A stretch of DNA of 25,466 nucleotides, taken from the NCBI GenBank assembly GCA_964480915.1, contig CAYZRS010000065.1, forward strand, positions 1 to 25,466, read 5' to 3'. Position 1 is the first letter of the stretch, and each line of letters opens with the position of its first letter. Shown here one piece after another: positions 15,535 to 24,338 of this stretch. Below the pieces are notes generated by a model. It did no database searches, was not told the DNA's origin, and worked only from the letters and a program-made list of their open reading frames with translations. Both the position numbers and the translations under genes were made by a program. The stretch comes from CAWGCE01 sp964480915. Lineage in GTDB: Bacteria > Planctomycetota > Planctomycetia > Pirellulales > Pirellulaceae.

Positions 15535-17391
15535 ATGGAACTGCAAGAACTCGGACCCTACGACTTAAAAGAAGTGCTCGGCAAAGGGGGCATGGGGACC
15601 GTCTATCGGGGTGTCAACCGAGACTCGGGCGAAGAGGTCGCCGTCAAGGTACTGGCGCCTTTCTACGCCGCCCACGACGGATTCCGGGAACGCTTCACCG
15701 CCGAAATCCGCTCCCTAGAACAACTGCGACATCCGTTCATCGTCACACTCTACGGTTATGGCGAAGACGGTGGCATCCTCTTCTACGCGATGGAATTAAT
15801 CCGTGGCAATAGCCTGCAAGATGAATTGGCCAACGGCCGCCGGTTCGAATGGCGAGAAGTGTGCCAAATCTGTGCCGATGTCTGCGGTGCGCTAAAACAA
15901 GCCCACGACCACGGCATCATTCATCGAGACATCAAGCCGGCCAATCTACTTCTCGATCAATTGGGACGAGTCAAGCTCTCCGATTTCGGCATCGCCAAGT
16001 TGTTCGGTGATACGAACGTTACGGTCGGCGGTGTCCTCGGGACGGTCGACTACATGGCGCCGGAACAAGCCGAGGGAGCTCACCCGACCCCACGCTGTGA
16101 TCTCTACAGCCTGGGCGCAGTCATGTACGCACTCCTCACGGGTCGGCCCCCCTTCCGCGGCAAGACGGTCGCCGAGGTTTTGCAAAAACTTCGCTTCGAA
16201 GATCCTGAACGGCTGGGCACCTTGAACACCGACACGCCGGTCGAGTTGGAAAAGATCGTTCATCGGCTGCTGGACAAAGAACCCCGGAATCGCATCCCCA
16301 CCGCACTCGCCCTGTCGAAGTGGTTGAACGACTTGCTACAGCAAAGCAACGTGTTGATGTTTCCAACCGAAATTGGCGACATCGACGAGCTTTCAGTCGG
16401 CTTGCCAGTTTCGGATCAAGAGGACGAATTATCACTCAAACAGACCATCAGCCCCAACGACGAGCTCGATGAACGGGCCCTTTCTGATCTGGAAACACAA
16501 GACGCAGTAGCCGAAGCAATGCGCCGCGACGCCTCGCCGGTCGAGCCCAAGCAGAAAGTTCGCAAGTATGTCGAAGTCGATGAACAACCTTTTGAGGATC
16601 GTTCCGAATCGGATGAATCGTGGCAATCTTTCTTGCTGACGTGGGGCATCCTCTTGGCCAGCATGGCAGGGATCGCCATCTTCGTGACCAATGCGCTGAA
16701 ACCGCCTACTGCCGACGAACTGTTTACTCAAATCAGCGCCGCGGTCGAAAGCGACGACGAACTCAAGTTGCTCGACCAGCGCGATAACGTCAACAAGTTC
16801 ATCATTCGCTTCCCGAAAGACGATCGCACGCTCCTCATGAAGACACTCAGCGGCGACTTAGATGAAATGATGAGCGTCCGCCGCCTGGAATCGCGACTGA
16901 AGCGGGGCACGCGATCGGAAAAGGATCGCTCTCCCTTGGAAGACAAGCTGCTCGCGGCAATGAAATTGGAAGAGTCCAACGCCCTCGCGGCCGCTCAGCA
17001 ATACCGAGCGTTGATCGATCTGTTTTCCAATGAGGTCGAACGCCAGTCGGGAATCGAGCTGCAGTGCCTCAAGCTGGCCCGCGAACGGCTGAATCGAATC
17101 GAATCGCAACAGCAACAAAACGCCGACAACTATCGGAGTCGCATTGAAAAACGGTTAGCTCACGCTCGTCGATTGGATGCGGAGGATCAGGCTGCGGCCG
17201 ATCGAATCCGCGCGGCGATCATCAGCCTCTACGAAGACGAACCTTGGGCACAAGAATTGGTCGCTCAGGCCAAGTCGGAATTGGCCGTCGCCTCCAACGT
17301 CGATGCTCGAGACGAATTAGAACAGCCGGTGTTGAATCCAAGCGAGGAAGAGGAAACGGGCGACCAGCAATCGATCACCGCCGATCCGTAG
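15535..17391 (+). CDS. membrane-anchored Ser/Thr protein kinase (PknB-like)
   Basis: This 618-residue Hanks-type kinase has all catalytic landmarks: glycine loop GKGGMG at 16-21, K38 in VAVK, helix-C E57, HRDIKPAN at 130-137, DFG at 150-152 and GTVDYMAPEQ at 169-178. It should be active. The kinase domain ends near residue 275. An acidic juxtamembrane part follows (about 280-360), then one membrane helix at about 364-387 (FLLTWGILLASMAGIAIFVTN). The outer part of about 230 residues is charged, helical and coiled-coil-like (QYRALIDLFSNEVERQ, RLNRIESQQQQNADNYRSRIEKRL). There are no PASTA or other recognised sensor repeats, so the ligand is unknown. The gene is convergent with the lipoprotein gene, the two stops being 4 bases apart, and no operon partner is visible. 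No clear ribosome-binding site precedes the ATG. Confidence 0.93.
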   Translation: MELQELGPYDLKEVLGKGGMGTVYRGVNRDSGEEVAVKVLAPFYAAHDGFRERFTAEIRSLEQLRHPFIVTLYGYGEDGGILFYAMELIRGNSLQDELANGRRFEWREVCQICADVCGALKQAHDHGIIHRDIKPANLLLDQLGRVKLSDFGIAKLFGDTNVTVGGVLGTVDYMAPEQAEGAHPTPRCDLYSLGAVMYALLTGRPPFRGKTVAEVLQKLRFEDPERLGTLNTDTPVELEKIVHRLLDKEPRNRIPTALALSKWLNDLLQQSNVLMFPTEIGDIDELSVGLPVSDQEDELSLKQTISPNDELDERALSDLETQDAVAEAMRRDASPVEPKQKVRKYVEVDEQPFEDRSESDESWQSFLLTWGILLASMAGIAIFVTNALKPPTADELFTQISAAVESDDELKLLDQRDNVNKFIIRFPKDDRTLLMKTLSGDLDEMMSVRRLESRLKRGTRSEKDRSPLEDKLLAAMKLEESNALAAAQQYRALIDLFSNEVERQSGIELQCLKLARERLNRIESQQQQNADNYRSRIEKRLAHARRLDAEDQAAADRIRAAIISLYEDEPWAQELVAQAKSELAVASNVDARDELEQPVLNPSEEEETGDQQSITADP

Positions 17392-17395
17392 CCGA

Positions 17396-17632
17396 TTACT
17401 TCTCGGTCGCGTTTTCATCTTCCGAGTAACTACGCATCGCCTCTGCTTCGTTGGACAGTTTGAATTCAGGGCCCGCAGGGAAATACTGAACGTCGTCATT
17501 GATGTAATAGGCACTCGGCAGCGTCTGCCCGCCCACATCGACTTGACAGCCTGTGCACGCCATCGTTGCCGATGCAAGCAAAAGAGCCATTCCACCAAGC
17601 TTTAAGGTGCCGGTTGAGTTTGCTCGTTGCAT
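17396..17632 (-). CDS. small lipoprotein with DDVQYFPAGPEF motif
   Basis: This 78-residue protein has a lipoprotein-type signal: a hydrophobic run LGGMALLLASATMA followed by CTGCQ, with C29 the likely lipidated cysteine. The rest reads QTLPSAYYINDDVQYFPAGP, then EFKLSNEAEAMRSYSEDE. I recall such short lipoproteins with a TLPS-x-YYL-x-DDVQYFPAGPEF core as widespread in planctomycetes, but function is unknown. AGGAG lies 9 bases before the ATG and fixes the start. A perfect inverted repeat (17666-17683) sits 34 bases upstream and may be its operator. It meets the kinase gene tail to tail. Confidence 0.8.
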   Translation of the reverse strand: MQRANSTGTLKLGGMALLLASATMACTGCQVDVGGQTLPSAYYINDDVQYFPAGPEFKLSNEAEAMRSYSEDENATEK

Positions 17633-17864
17633 CGAAACGATCTCCTGAAAAGTCTTGTTGCCGCGGTTTGATCCGAATCAAACGCACCGGCCAACAGGCG
17701 CACGTAAAGTTGTCACGATCGTTATCGTCGGCAAAGTCGGCTCAGCTTCACATCGATTTGAAAAACGGACAAAAATCGACCAAGTGACCCGATAGCATTG
17801 CCATCTTGCGGCTCAAAAAACGGTAGAAATGGCCGTGTGCTCAGCAATCTGGCTATGATGCAAT
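17633..17864. other. divergent intergenic region, lipoprotein and CHAT genes
   Basis: These 232 bases hold both promoters. Besides the inverted repeat at 17666-17683 and the lipoprotein ribosome-binding site (17642-17646 on the minus strand) I see nothing distinct. Confidence 0.5.
17666..17683. promoter_or_regulatory. inverted repeat upstream of the small lipoprotein gene
   Basis: GTTTGAT (17666-17672) and ATCAAAC (17677-17683) are exact complements separated by 4 bases, 34 bases upstream of the lipoprotein start. Size, symmetry and position fit a dimeric regulator site. No regulator gene is nearby. Confidence 0.45.
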
Positions 17865-20800
17865 TTGGTCGCCCTCAACAAGAATGACGCCGTGTGCAAT
17901 CCGACAATCAACTCGAATGCAGCCCGCTCCAGCAACGCCGGCGGTCCATCGTCACGCACCTGGCTACAGCGGTTCGCGATTTGGACCTGTTGCTGCATAG
18001 GCCTGTCCACCGCTCCGGCAATGGCTCAAGGCGAGTTGGGGGCCAGCCGACCGATCCCTGCCTACTATTCGGCCTTCAACCTTTTGCGTGACGGTAACTT
18101 TGATCGGGCGCGAGACGGTTTTCGAAATGCGGCGGCTGGTCGTATGATCACCATCAATGGCCGTTATGCAGATTCGATCTGCTATCACACGATGATCGGC
18201 GAATGCCTCTACTTCCAAGGCAACCTGGACCAGGCGCTGAAGTCTTACAACGACGCTCTGCTGGTCTTTATCGCCAATTCCGATTGGATGCGACGAGTTC
18301 AGTTCGAACCCAATCTGACGGTCACGAATCGAGTCCTGGCAAATCCGCCCACCTGGGGCCCTTCGAATCGAAATGTTCGACCAGCGCAGCTTGCTCGATC
18401 GTTCCAAGTCATGACGGGCAATCCGAACCTGGAACAAGTCGCGCAACAAGGCGGCGTATTTGCGCCGCCCGAACTGCGACTGATCGATGTGCCCGAGATC
18501 ATCCGCTGCACGTCGTTGGCCTTGCTGCGACGAAGGCAGATCCTGGGGCCCGTCTGTCGCATCGATCCGCTATCGTCGCGATTGGTCGTGGCAATGGAAG
18601 GCCGCATTGGTCCCGTGAATCATTGGGCCCAAGCCTGGATCGATGTGCAAAAAGGGCTCGCCCTAACCGGTGTCGATAAGTTTGACGAAGCGTTACCTTT
18701 GTTGCGGCGTGCCGTCACTTTGGCCGGCCAGTACGATCATCCGCTGACCGCGATCGCCTTGTTCGGGCTCGGCAATATCGCCGAGCAAGCGGGCGACGCG
18801 CAGGCAGCCGAATCGTTCTATCTCGAAGCGAGTCTCAGCGCCGGTTATTACGAACAAACTTCGCTCGCCGAAGAGAGCCTGGCCCGCTTGACCGGATTGC
18901 GATTGGCGGCCGGTATCCACGCCCCCATCCCACAGCTGGGCGCCGCCGGCGCCTGGGCGACGCGGCGACGTTTCCGATTCATGTCGGCGGTCATGTCGCG
19001 TTTGGCGGCAGAGAATTTGGCGGCCGCAGGTGAATCGAAAGCGGCGATCGGGATGGTCGATCGAGCGCGGAAATCGGGCGGTCGCCGGCTAGGAACGGCC
19101 GTTCAACTTTCGGCCGACCTCGACTATGTGGCGGCACTGGCCAATTTCCAGAACGGAAATTCGTCGGCCGGCGGTAAGCTGCTGAATGCGGCCTTGCAAC
19201 GTCAACGTGTTTGCTCGCCGTGGCGTTTTCAAATCAACATGGCGAATCGACTATTCCAAGCCAACAGTGACGTCATGACGGCTCGGATTGCAACAAATCT
19301 GTACAGCAAGCTGCTCCGCGATCCCCAGCCCAGCGACTGGGAGATGCGACCACTCGAAACGATGGCGTTCTCGCTATCACCCGATTTGGGCGGCTACTAC
19401 AACTGGCTGGAAGCGGCGATTGAACGGCGTGAGATGGAATCGGTGGTCGAGATTTCCGAATCGATCCGACGACGACGGTTCGCCCGCTACTTGCCACTCG
19501 GTGGCCGCATGATGTCGCTCCGCTGGCTCATGGCGGCGGATACCGATCGTTTGACGGACGCCGAACAAGAACTGCGCGGTCAGTTTGCGCTGCAGTACCC
19601 ACAATTCGAGCAGTTGTCCGAAACCGTCGACGCGGCGCTGACGACGATGCGTGAGCAACCGGTCGAAACCGATGAAGAGCAAGCCAAGACGCTAACCGCC
19701 GCGGCAAAAGAGATGGCAAGTGCTGCCAAGAAGCAAGAAGAGATCCTGGGCACGCTGGCACTGCAACGCAAATATTGTCCCCACGTCTTCCCACCACAGC
19801 TGGCCATGAAAGAGCTGCAGGATGGCCTGACCGACAAGCAAGTCATGCTGGCCTTCACCAGTTCACCACGCGGTATTCTGGCGACCATGATCTCTCGGCA
19901 GAAAGAGGCCAGTTGGACCATCGCCAACCCACGCAACGTCCGCAAAAACGTGGTAGCGCTCCTACGATCCATCGGAATGCATGCCGACAACAGCACACTG
20001 ACAATCAAACAACTAGAGCAAACCGATTGGGAAGCGATCTCGACCAAATTGACTCGACAATTATTCGATGAAGCGCAACTCGGTTTCTGGAATCGGTTTG
20101 AAGAGATCATCATCGTTCCCGATAGCTTCCTGTGGTACCTGCCCTTCGAAGCATTGTTGGTCGAAGACGATGACGAGCAGTTTCCGCTCATTTCACGAAT
20201 GTCGATCCGCTACGCGCCGACCATGTCGCTGGCAGTGACGTCCAGTCGCAATAAACCGCGACACGAACGAACGGTCGCTTTGCTGGGGCAGATGTTCCCC
20301 CGCGACGATCCAGAGACAGCGCGGGAAGAATTTGAACAGATTCAAACGGTGGTCGACGGCATCGATGCTCTACCAGATCGACTGCCCGTACCGACCGGTT
20401 TACTGAGAACGGCTTGGGACCGTTTATTGGTGCTCGATGATGTGGGAGATGCCAGCGCGGGCCCTTTACGATGGGTGCCTGCCAAAGTCGAAGCGGCCAA
20501 AGGTGACAATTCACTCGGACGCTGGCTCCGACTGCCGTGGGGGGCTCCCGAGCAGGTCCTCCTCCCTGGCTTTCATTCGGCGGCCGAGTCCGGTTTGAAG
20601 CAATCCAAGCAGCGAGCTGACGGAGACGATCTGTTTGCCGCCGTTACCGGAATGATGGCCAGTGGGACGCGCACCGTGCTCATTTCTCGTTGGCGCACCG
20701 GCGGTCAAACGAGCTACGATCTAATGCGAGAGTTTCTCCAAGAGGCGCCGCACGCGCCGCTGGCCGAAGCATGGCAACGCAGCGTGCAAGTCGTTCGCGA

Positions 20801-20981
20801 ACAAGAGGTCGACCCGCGGCGTGAGCCCCGCATTTCGCACTCGTCCAAAGCCGATCCGTTCAAAGCGAAGCACCCATTCTTCTGGGCCGGTTACCTAGTC
20901 GTCGATAACGGAGACCCGGTCGATGAACAAGGTCAACGAATCGAACCGGTCGAACCGTCAAAGGCCGAAGCGGGCATCTGA
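17865..20981 (+). CDS. large exported CHAT-fold protein with helical repeats, catalytic residues apparently lost
   Basis: This protein has up to 1038 residues. A signal-like stretch RTWLQRFAIWTCCCIGLSTAPAMA ends near residue 54. The start is uncertain: TTG at 17865 (used here) or GTG at 17892, because no ATG precedes the signal. Residues about 65-480 are TPR-like helical repeats (YYSAFNLLRDGNFDRARDGF, CLYFQGNLDQALKSYNDALL, ALFGLGNIAEQAGDAQAAESF). From about 650 the order matches CHAT domains: IIIVPDSFLWYLPFEALL, then ISRMSIRYAPTMSL, DDLFAAVTGMMASGTRTVLISRW and KHPFFWAGYLVV. The usual histidine motif (ATHG) reads DDVG (V860) and the usual SACETG reads SAAESG (A907), so peptidase activity is unlikely. 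A scaffold or binding role is my inference. The gene is monocistronic as far as I can see. Confidence 0.82.
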   Translation: MVALNKNDAVCNPTINSNAARSSNAGGPSSRTWLQRFAIWTCCCIGLSTAPAMAQGELGASRPIPAYYSAFNLLRDGNFDRARDGFRNAAAGRMITINGRYADSICYHTMIGECLYFQGNLDQALKSYNDALLVFIANSDWMRRVQFEPNLTVTNRVLANPPTWGPSNRNVRPAQLARSFQVMTGNPNLEQVAQQGGVFAPPELRLIDVPEIIRCTSLALLRRRQILGPVCRIDPLSSRLVVAMEGRIGPVNHWAQAWIDVQKGLALTGVDKFDEALPLLRRAVTLAGQYDHPLTAIALFGLGNIAEQAGDAQAAESFYLEASLSAGYYEQTSLAEESLARLTGLRLAAGIHAPIPQLGAAGAWATRRRFRFMSAVMSRLAAENLAAAGESKAAIGMVDRARKSGGRRLGTAVQLSADLDYVAALANFQNGNSSAGGKLLNAALQRQRVCSPWRFQINMANRLFQANSDVMTARIATNLYSKLLRDPQPSDWEMRPLETMAFSLSPDLGGYYNWLEAAIERREMESVVEISESIRRRRFARYLPLGGRMMSLRWLMAADTDRLTDAEQELRGQFALQYPQFEQLSETVDAALTTMREQPVETDEEQAKTLTAAAKEMASAAKKQEEILGTLALQRKYCPHVFPPQLAMKELQDGLTDKQVMLAFTSSPRGILATMISRQKEASWTIANPRNVRKNVVALLRSIGMHADNSTLTIKQLEQTDWEAISTKLTRQLFDEAQLGFWNRFEEIIIVPDSFLWYLPFEALLVEDDDEQFPLISRMSIRYAPTMSLAVTSSRNKPRHERTVALLGQMFPRDDPETAREEFEQIQTVVDGIDALPDRLPVPTGLLRTAWDRLLVLDDVGDASAGPLRWVPAKVEAAKGDNSLGRWLRLPWGAPEQVLLPGFHSAAESGLKQSKQRADGDDLFAAVTGMMASGTRTVLISRWRTGGQTSYDLMREFLQEAPHAPLAEAWQRSVQVVREQEVDPRREPRISHSSKADPFKAKHPFFWAGYLVVDNGDPVDEQGQRIEPVEPSKAEAGI

Positions 20982-21189
20982 CGCCACTTCCGGCCGCTCT
21001 GCTTTCACCGACCCGCTGCCGACGACGACGATTTCTGCTACAAATCGCCGGTTTTTCTGGCACGTTTTCTCCAATCGGCCCGAAACTTGGACCGACACGC
21101 GGGGTTTGCAAAAATAGGAATAACGAGGCTCACCTGCTGACGGCAGGGTAAACTTTGATTCGTCACGAGTTCCTTTCATTGAGGCCACC
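20982..21189. other. intergenic region before the DUF1549 gene
   Basis: No gene or clear terminator is visible. GAGG at 21181-21184, 5 bases before the ATG at 21190, is a good ribosome-binding site for the downstream gene. Confidence 0.5.
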
Positions 21190-22863
21190 ATGCATCCGCA
21201 GCTCGTCCCTTCCACGCTACGCCGCATCGGTCGCCAAGGTGCACTGTTGGCAATCGCCTGCTTGCTGGCCACGCAGGGCCGAGTCCAGGGGGCCGAAGGC
21301 GACGCCGACAGCGCTGTCAATCCAAGCAGCCGCCAATCGCGGCCATCGCTTCCCGCACTGTCGCCCGGCGAAGCGGCCCGCAAGCTGAATCGACTGCTCG
21401 ATGTACCGCAGCGTCGCCACGTCGACGATGCCACGTTCCTGCGCCGCGCCTACTTCGACACGGTCGGACTTCCACCGACTGCCAAAACCGTGCGCGACTT
21501 TCTCGACGACAAGCAGAGCAATAAGCGAACCAGCCTGGTCGCGGAATTGCTGGCCGATCCTCGCTATGGACAGAACTGGGGGCAGTACTGGTGCGACGTC
21601 ATCATGTACCGCCGCTCGGAAGACCGAGCGCTCCGTGCCGCCCCAACGTTGACCAAATACCTGGCCGAGTCACTAAACCAGGACAAACCTTGGGACGCGT
21701 TGGCCTCCTCGTTCATCACGGCGACCGGCGACGTTCAAGAACGAGGCGAGACCGGATTGATCACTGCTCAAGCGGGCCGCCCGGAAGAGACCGTGTCCGA
21801 AATTTCACGCATCTTTCTGGGAGTCCAGATTCAGTGCGCCCAGTGTCATGATCACTTCACCGACAGTTGGACCCGTGACCAATTTCACGAATTGGCCGCG
21901 TTCTTCCCTCGCACCGCCCTGCGCCCCGTACGGAATGGAGACAAACGGAGCTTCGTCGTCACCTCGGTCAATAAGTCTCGCCGCCGCAAACCGAAGGCCA
22001 ACATGCACTACGGTGCAGCCGAACACTACATGCCCGACTTGGACGATCCCAAAGCGAAGGGCACGTTGATGACGCCGAAGTTCTTCCTCAACGACGAACA
22101 ATTGGAACTGGGCACCGACGACCTGTCGCGCCGCAATCAGTTGGCCCAATGGATTACGGAGAGCGAGTGGTTTGCCAAATCGCTTGTGAATCGTATCTGG
22201 ACCGATCTCAATGGGTCGGGTTTTTACAGCACGGTCGACGACATCGGTCCGGAACGCGATTGCGAACAGGAAGAGGCTTTCGAGTTTCTCGCCGATCAAT
22301 TTGTTGCGAACGACCACGATCTCAAGTGGCTGATTCAGACCATCACCGCCACAGACGTCTATCAATCGCCCAGCGAAAGCCGCGTCGACGATGGCAGTTG
22401 GGGCCCGACCCGGAACCATCCGATCCGACTCCGGTCCGACCAACTCTTCAATTCGGTCACGCAGCTTTTCGGAGGCCAGCGGCCACTTTCCCGAGAACAG
22501 CGCAAGTTCCTGCAAAAAGGAGCCCGCCTGATTTTCGCGGCTCATTTCGGCTTCGATCCAAGCGTTCCGCAAGCCGACATTGATGGCAGCGTGCCGCAAG
22601 CGCTGCTGATGATGAATTCCAAGATCATCGATCGACAACTACAAAGCCGCAAACCTGGCGGGATCGGCTCCGCCATCCGCGACCTGGATGACGATCGAAA
22701 ACTGGTCGAATATCTCTACCTTCGATGTTTGTCACGCAGGCCTTCGAAGCCAGAGATAAAAACCGCGCTGAACTATGTCGCAAGCTCCGAAAATCGAACC
22801 GCCGGGTTCCACGACCTCATTTGGTCACTGGTGAATTGCAGCGAGTTCATGCATCGCGGTTAG
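21190..22863 (+). CDS. DUF1549/DUF1553 domain secreted protein
   Basis: This 557-residue protein has a signal peptide (ALLAIACLLATQGRVQGAEG, cleavage near residue 36). DUF1549 covers about 55-230: ARKLNRLLDVPQRRHVDDATFLRRAYFDTVGLPPTA and RYGQNWGQYWCDV, with a heme-type motif C216-A-Q-C219-H220 in LGVQIQCAQCHDH. DUF1553 follows from about 315: QLAQWITESEWFAKSLVNRIW, DDIGPERDCE and LKWLIQTITATDVYQ. These domains are hugely expanded in planctomycetes and almost always precede a DUF1501 gene; the biochemical function is unknown. It is short for the family, with no N-terminal cytochrome-like (PSCyt1) domain and no concanavalin-like insert. It forms an operon with the DUF1501 gene 66 bases downstream. 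The single CxxCH could be a metal or heme site but is not proven. Confidence 0.92.
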   Translation: MHPQLVPSTLRRIGRQGALLAIACLLATQGRVQGAEGDADSAVNPSSRQSRPSLPALSPGEAARKLNRLLDVPQRRHVDDATFLRRAYFDTVGLPPTAKTVRDFLDDKQSNKRTSLVAELLADPRYGQNWGQYWCDVIMYRRSEDRALRAAPTLTKYLAESLNQDKPWDALASSFITATGDVQERGETGLITAQAGRPEETVSEISRIFLGVQIQCAQCHDHFTDSWTRDQFHELAAFFPRTALRPVRNGDKRSFVVTSVNKSRRRKPKANMHYGAAEHYMPDLDDPKAKGTLMTPKFFLNDEQLELGTDDLSRRNQLAQWITESEWFAKSLVNRIWTDLNGSGFYSTVDDIGPERDCEQEEAFEFLADQFVANDHDLKWLIQTITATDVYQSPSESRVDDGSWGPTRNHPIRLRSDQLFNSVTQLFGGQRPLSREQRKFLQKGARLIFAAHFGFDPSVPQADIDGSVPQALLMMNSKIIDRQLQSRKPGGIGSAIRDLDDDRKLVEYLYLRCLSRRPSKPEIKTALNYVASSENRTAGFHDLIWSLVNCSEFMHRG

Positions 22864-22929
22864 GGCGGCGACGCGACACGGCTCGTCCATTTGTGGACAC
22901 TTACCTGGCTCCTATCAGAACTTTGAATC

Positions 22930-24219
22930 ATGCTCGTACGCCAAACCAACGTCACACTGCAACAGCAACACGTTCGCTCGCGACGTGAATTTTTACGGAT
23001 GATCCCCGCCGCCGGACTGGCTGCGGGCACGGTCAACTGGACCGATCTCGTCGCGGCTCAAGCACCCGACCTACGCAAGAAAGGAAAGGCCTGCATCGTG
23101 CTTTGGATGCAAGGCGGCCCCAGTCAATTCGAAACCTTCTCACCTTTGGCGGGTCACGAAAACGGTGGCGAGACCCAAGCGATCAAGACGTCCGTACCCG
23201 GCATCCAGATTGCTCACCACCTGCCAAACGTCGCGAAAGTCATGGACGACCTGTGCGTTATTCGTTCCATGACCAGCAAGGAGGGCAGCCACCCTCGTGC
23301 TTCCTATTTCATGCACACCGGTTACCTGCCCAACCCGACCGTCCAGCACCCGGCGTTGGGGGCTCATGTGGCTCATCAAATGGGCGACGCGGCAGCCGAG
23401 TTGCCGAACTTTGTCCGCATCGGCCGGTCCAAGAACTTGGGAGGAGGAGGCTTACTGGGCGTCGATTTCAATCCCTATGTCCTGAAGGACGCTCGCCAAC
23501 CGCCCGACAACATCGCCGCGACCACCGACGAGGCTCGTTTCGAACGCCGTTTGCAGTTGCTGCAGTCGATGGACAAACGATTCCAAACACGAGGAGCCAG
23601 CCAAGAAGCGAAAGACCATCAAAAGCTTTACGACCGCGCGACGAAAATGATGTTGAGCCAAGACATCTCAACGTTCGATATCAGCCAAGAACCACAAAGC
23701 GTCCGTGAGGCGTATGGCAATACCGAATTCGGCGCCGGTTGCCTCTTGGCCAGGCGACTGGTCGAAAGAGGAGTCACCTTCGTCGAGGTGACGCTGGGGA
23801 ACTGGGACACGCATGATGACAATTTTAACAAGGTCGGCAACCTCTGCGGGAAGCTCGATCAACCCTACGCTCAGCTGATCCGTGACCTCAAGCAACGAGG
23901 CATGTTGGACGATACCCTCGTGCTGTGGATGGGCGAATTCGGTCGTACACCGCGCATTAATCCACGCGCTGGCCGAGATCACTTCCCAAAAGCGTTCAAT
24001 GTCGTGCTCGGCGGAGGCGGCATCCAAGGCGGCCAAGTCATCGGCAGCGTGAATTCGAAAGGGACCGATGTGGCCGACCGGCCGGTCACCATCCCCGACT
24101 TGTTCCGCACCGTCTGCACGACGCTGGACATCGACGGCGACCACGAGAACATGAGCGCTATCGGTCGCCCGATGAGCATCGTCGATGGCGGTGAAGTGGT
24201 GGCAGAGGCGCTAGGTTGA
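22930..24219 (+). CDS. DUF1501 domain protein, Tat-exported
   Basis: This 429-residue protein belongs to the DUF1501 family, whose fold is related to alkaline phosphatase/sulfatase enzymes. The N-terminus has a twin-arginine signal, SRREFLRM with R18 and R19, then a hydrophobic run IPAAGLAAGTVNW. Family blocks follow: CIVLWMQGGPSQFETF, PGIQIAHHLPNVAKVMDDLCVIRSM, then HPRASYFMHTGYLP, GVTFVEVTLGNWDTHDDN, LVLWMGEFGRTPRINPRAGRDHFPKAF and the C-terminal VADRPVTIPDLFRTVCTTLDID. D and H residues in NWDTH and GRDH are candidate metal ligands. It is the second gene of a pair with DUF1549/1553. Export through Tat implies folding in the cytoplasm, perhaps with a cofactor. Substrate is unknown. Confidence 0.93.
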   Translation: MLVRQTNVTLQQQHVRSRREFLRMIPAAGLAAGTVNWTDLVAAQAPDLRKKGKACIVLWMQGGPSQFETFSPLAGHENGGETQAIKTSVPGIQIAHHLPNVAKVMDDLCVIRSMTSKEGSHPRASYFMHTGYLPNPTVQHPALGAHVAHQMGDAAAELPNFVRIGRSKNLGGGGLLGVDFNPYVLKDARQPPDNIAATTDEARFERRLQLLQSMDKRFQTRGASQEAKDHQKLYDRATKMMLSQDISTFDISQEPQSVREAYGNTEFGAGCLLARRLVERGVTFVEVTLGNWDTHDDNFNKVGNLCGKLDQPYAQLIRDLKQRGMLDDTLVLWMGEFGRTPRINPRAGRDHFPKAFNVVLGGGGIQGGQVIGSVNSKGTDVADRPVTIPDLFRTVCTTLDIDGDHENMSAIGRPMSIVDGGEVVAEALG

Positions 24220-24338
24220 CCTGCCGTTTCTTGGGTCGACTTATTTTTTAGTGAGCTTGAAGAGCTCCCCATTCCGACGTACGCATGGTCGCACATTCGC
24301 GAGAATTGGTTTCCGTAGCAATCTGCGGACCCAAACCG

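Noticed and set aside
21805..22638. Open frame of 277 codons opposite the DUF1549/1553 gene
   Set aside because: It is an antisense shadow of a clearly conserved protein, with no family match that I recognise.
24240..24272. Hairpin near a T-run between the convergent DUF1501 and DUF362 genes
   Set aside because: The T-run lies before the 5-base stem on the plus strand and reads as A on the minus strand, so it does not have terminator order on either strand.
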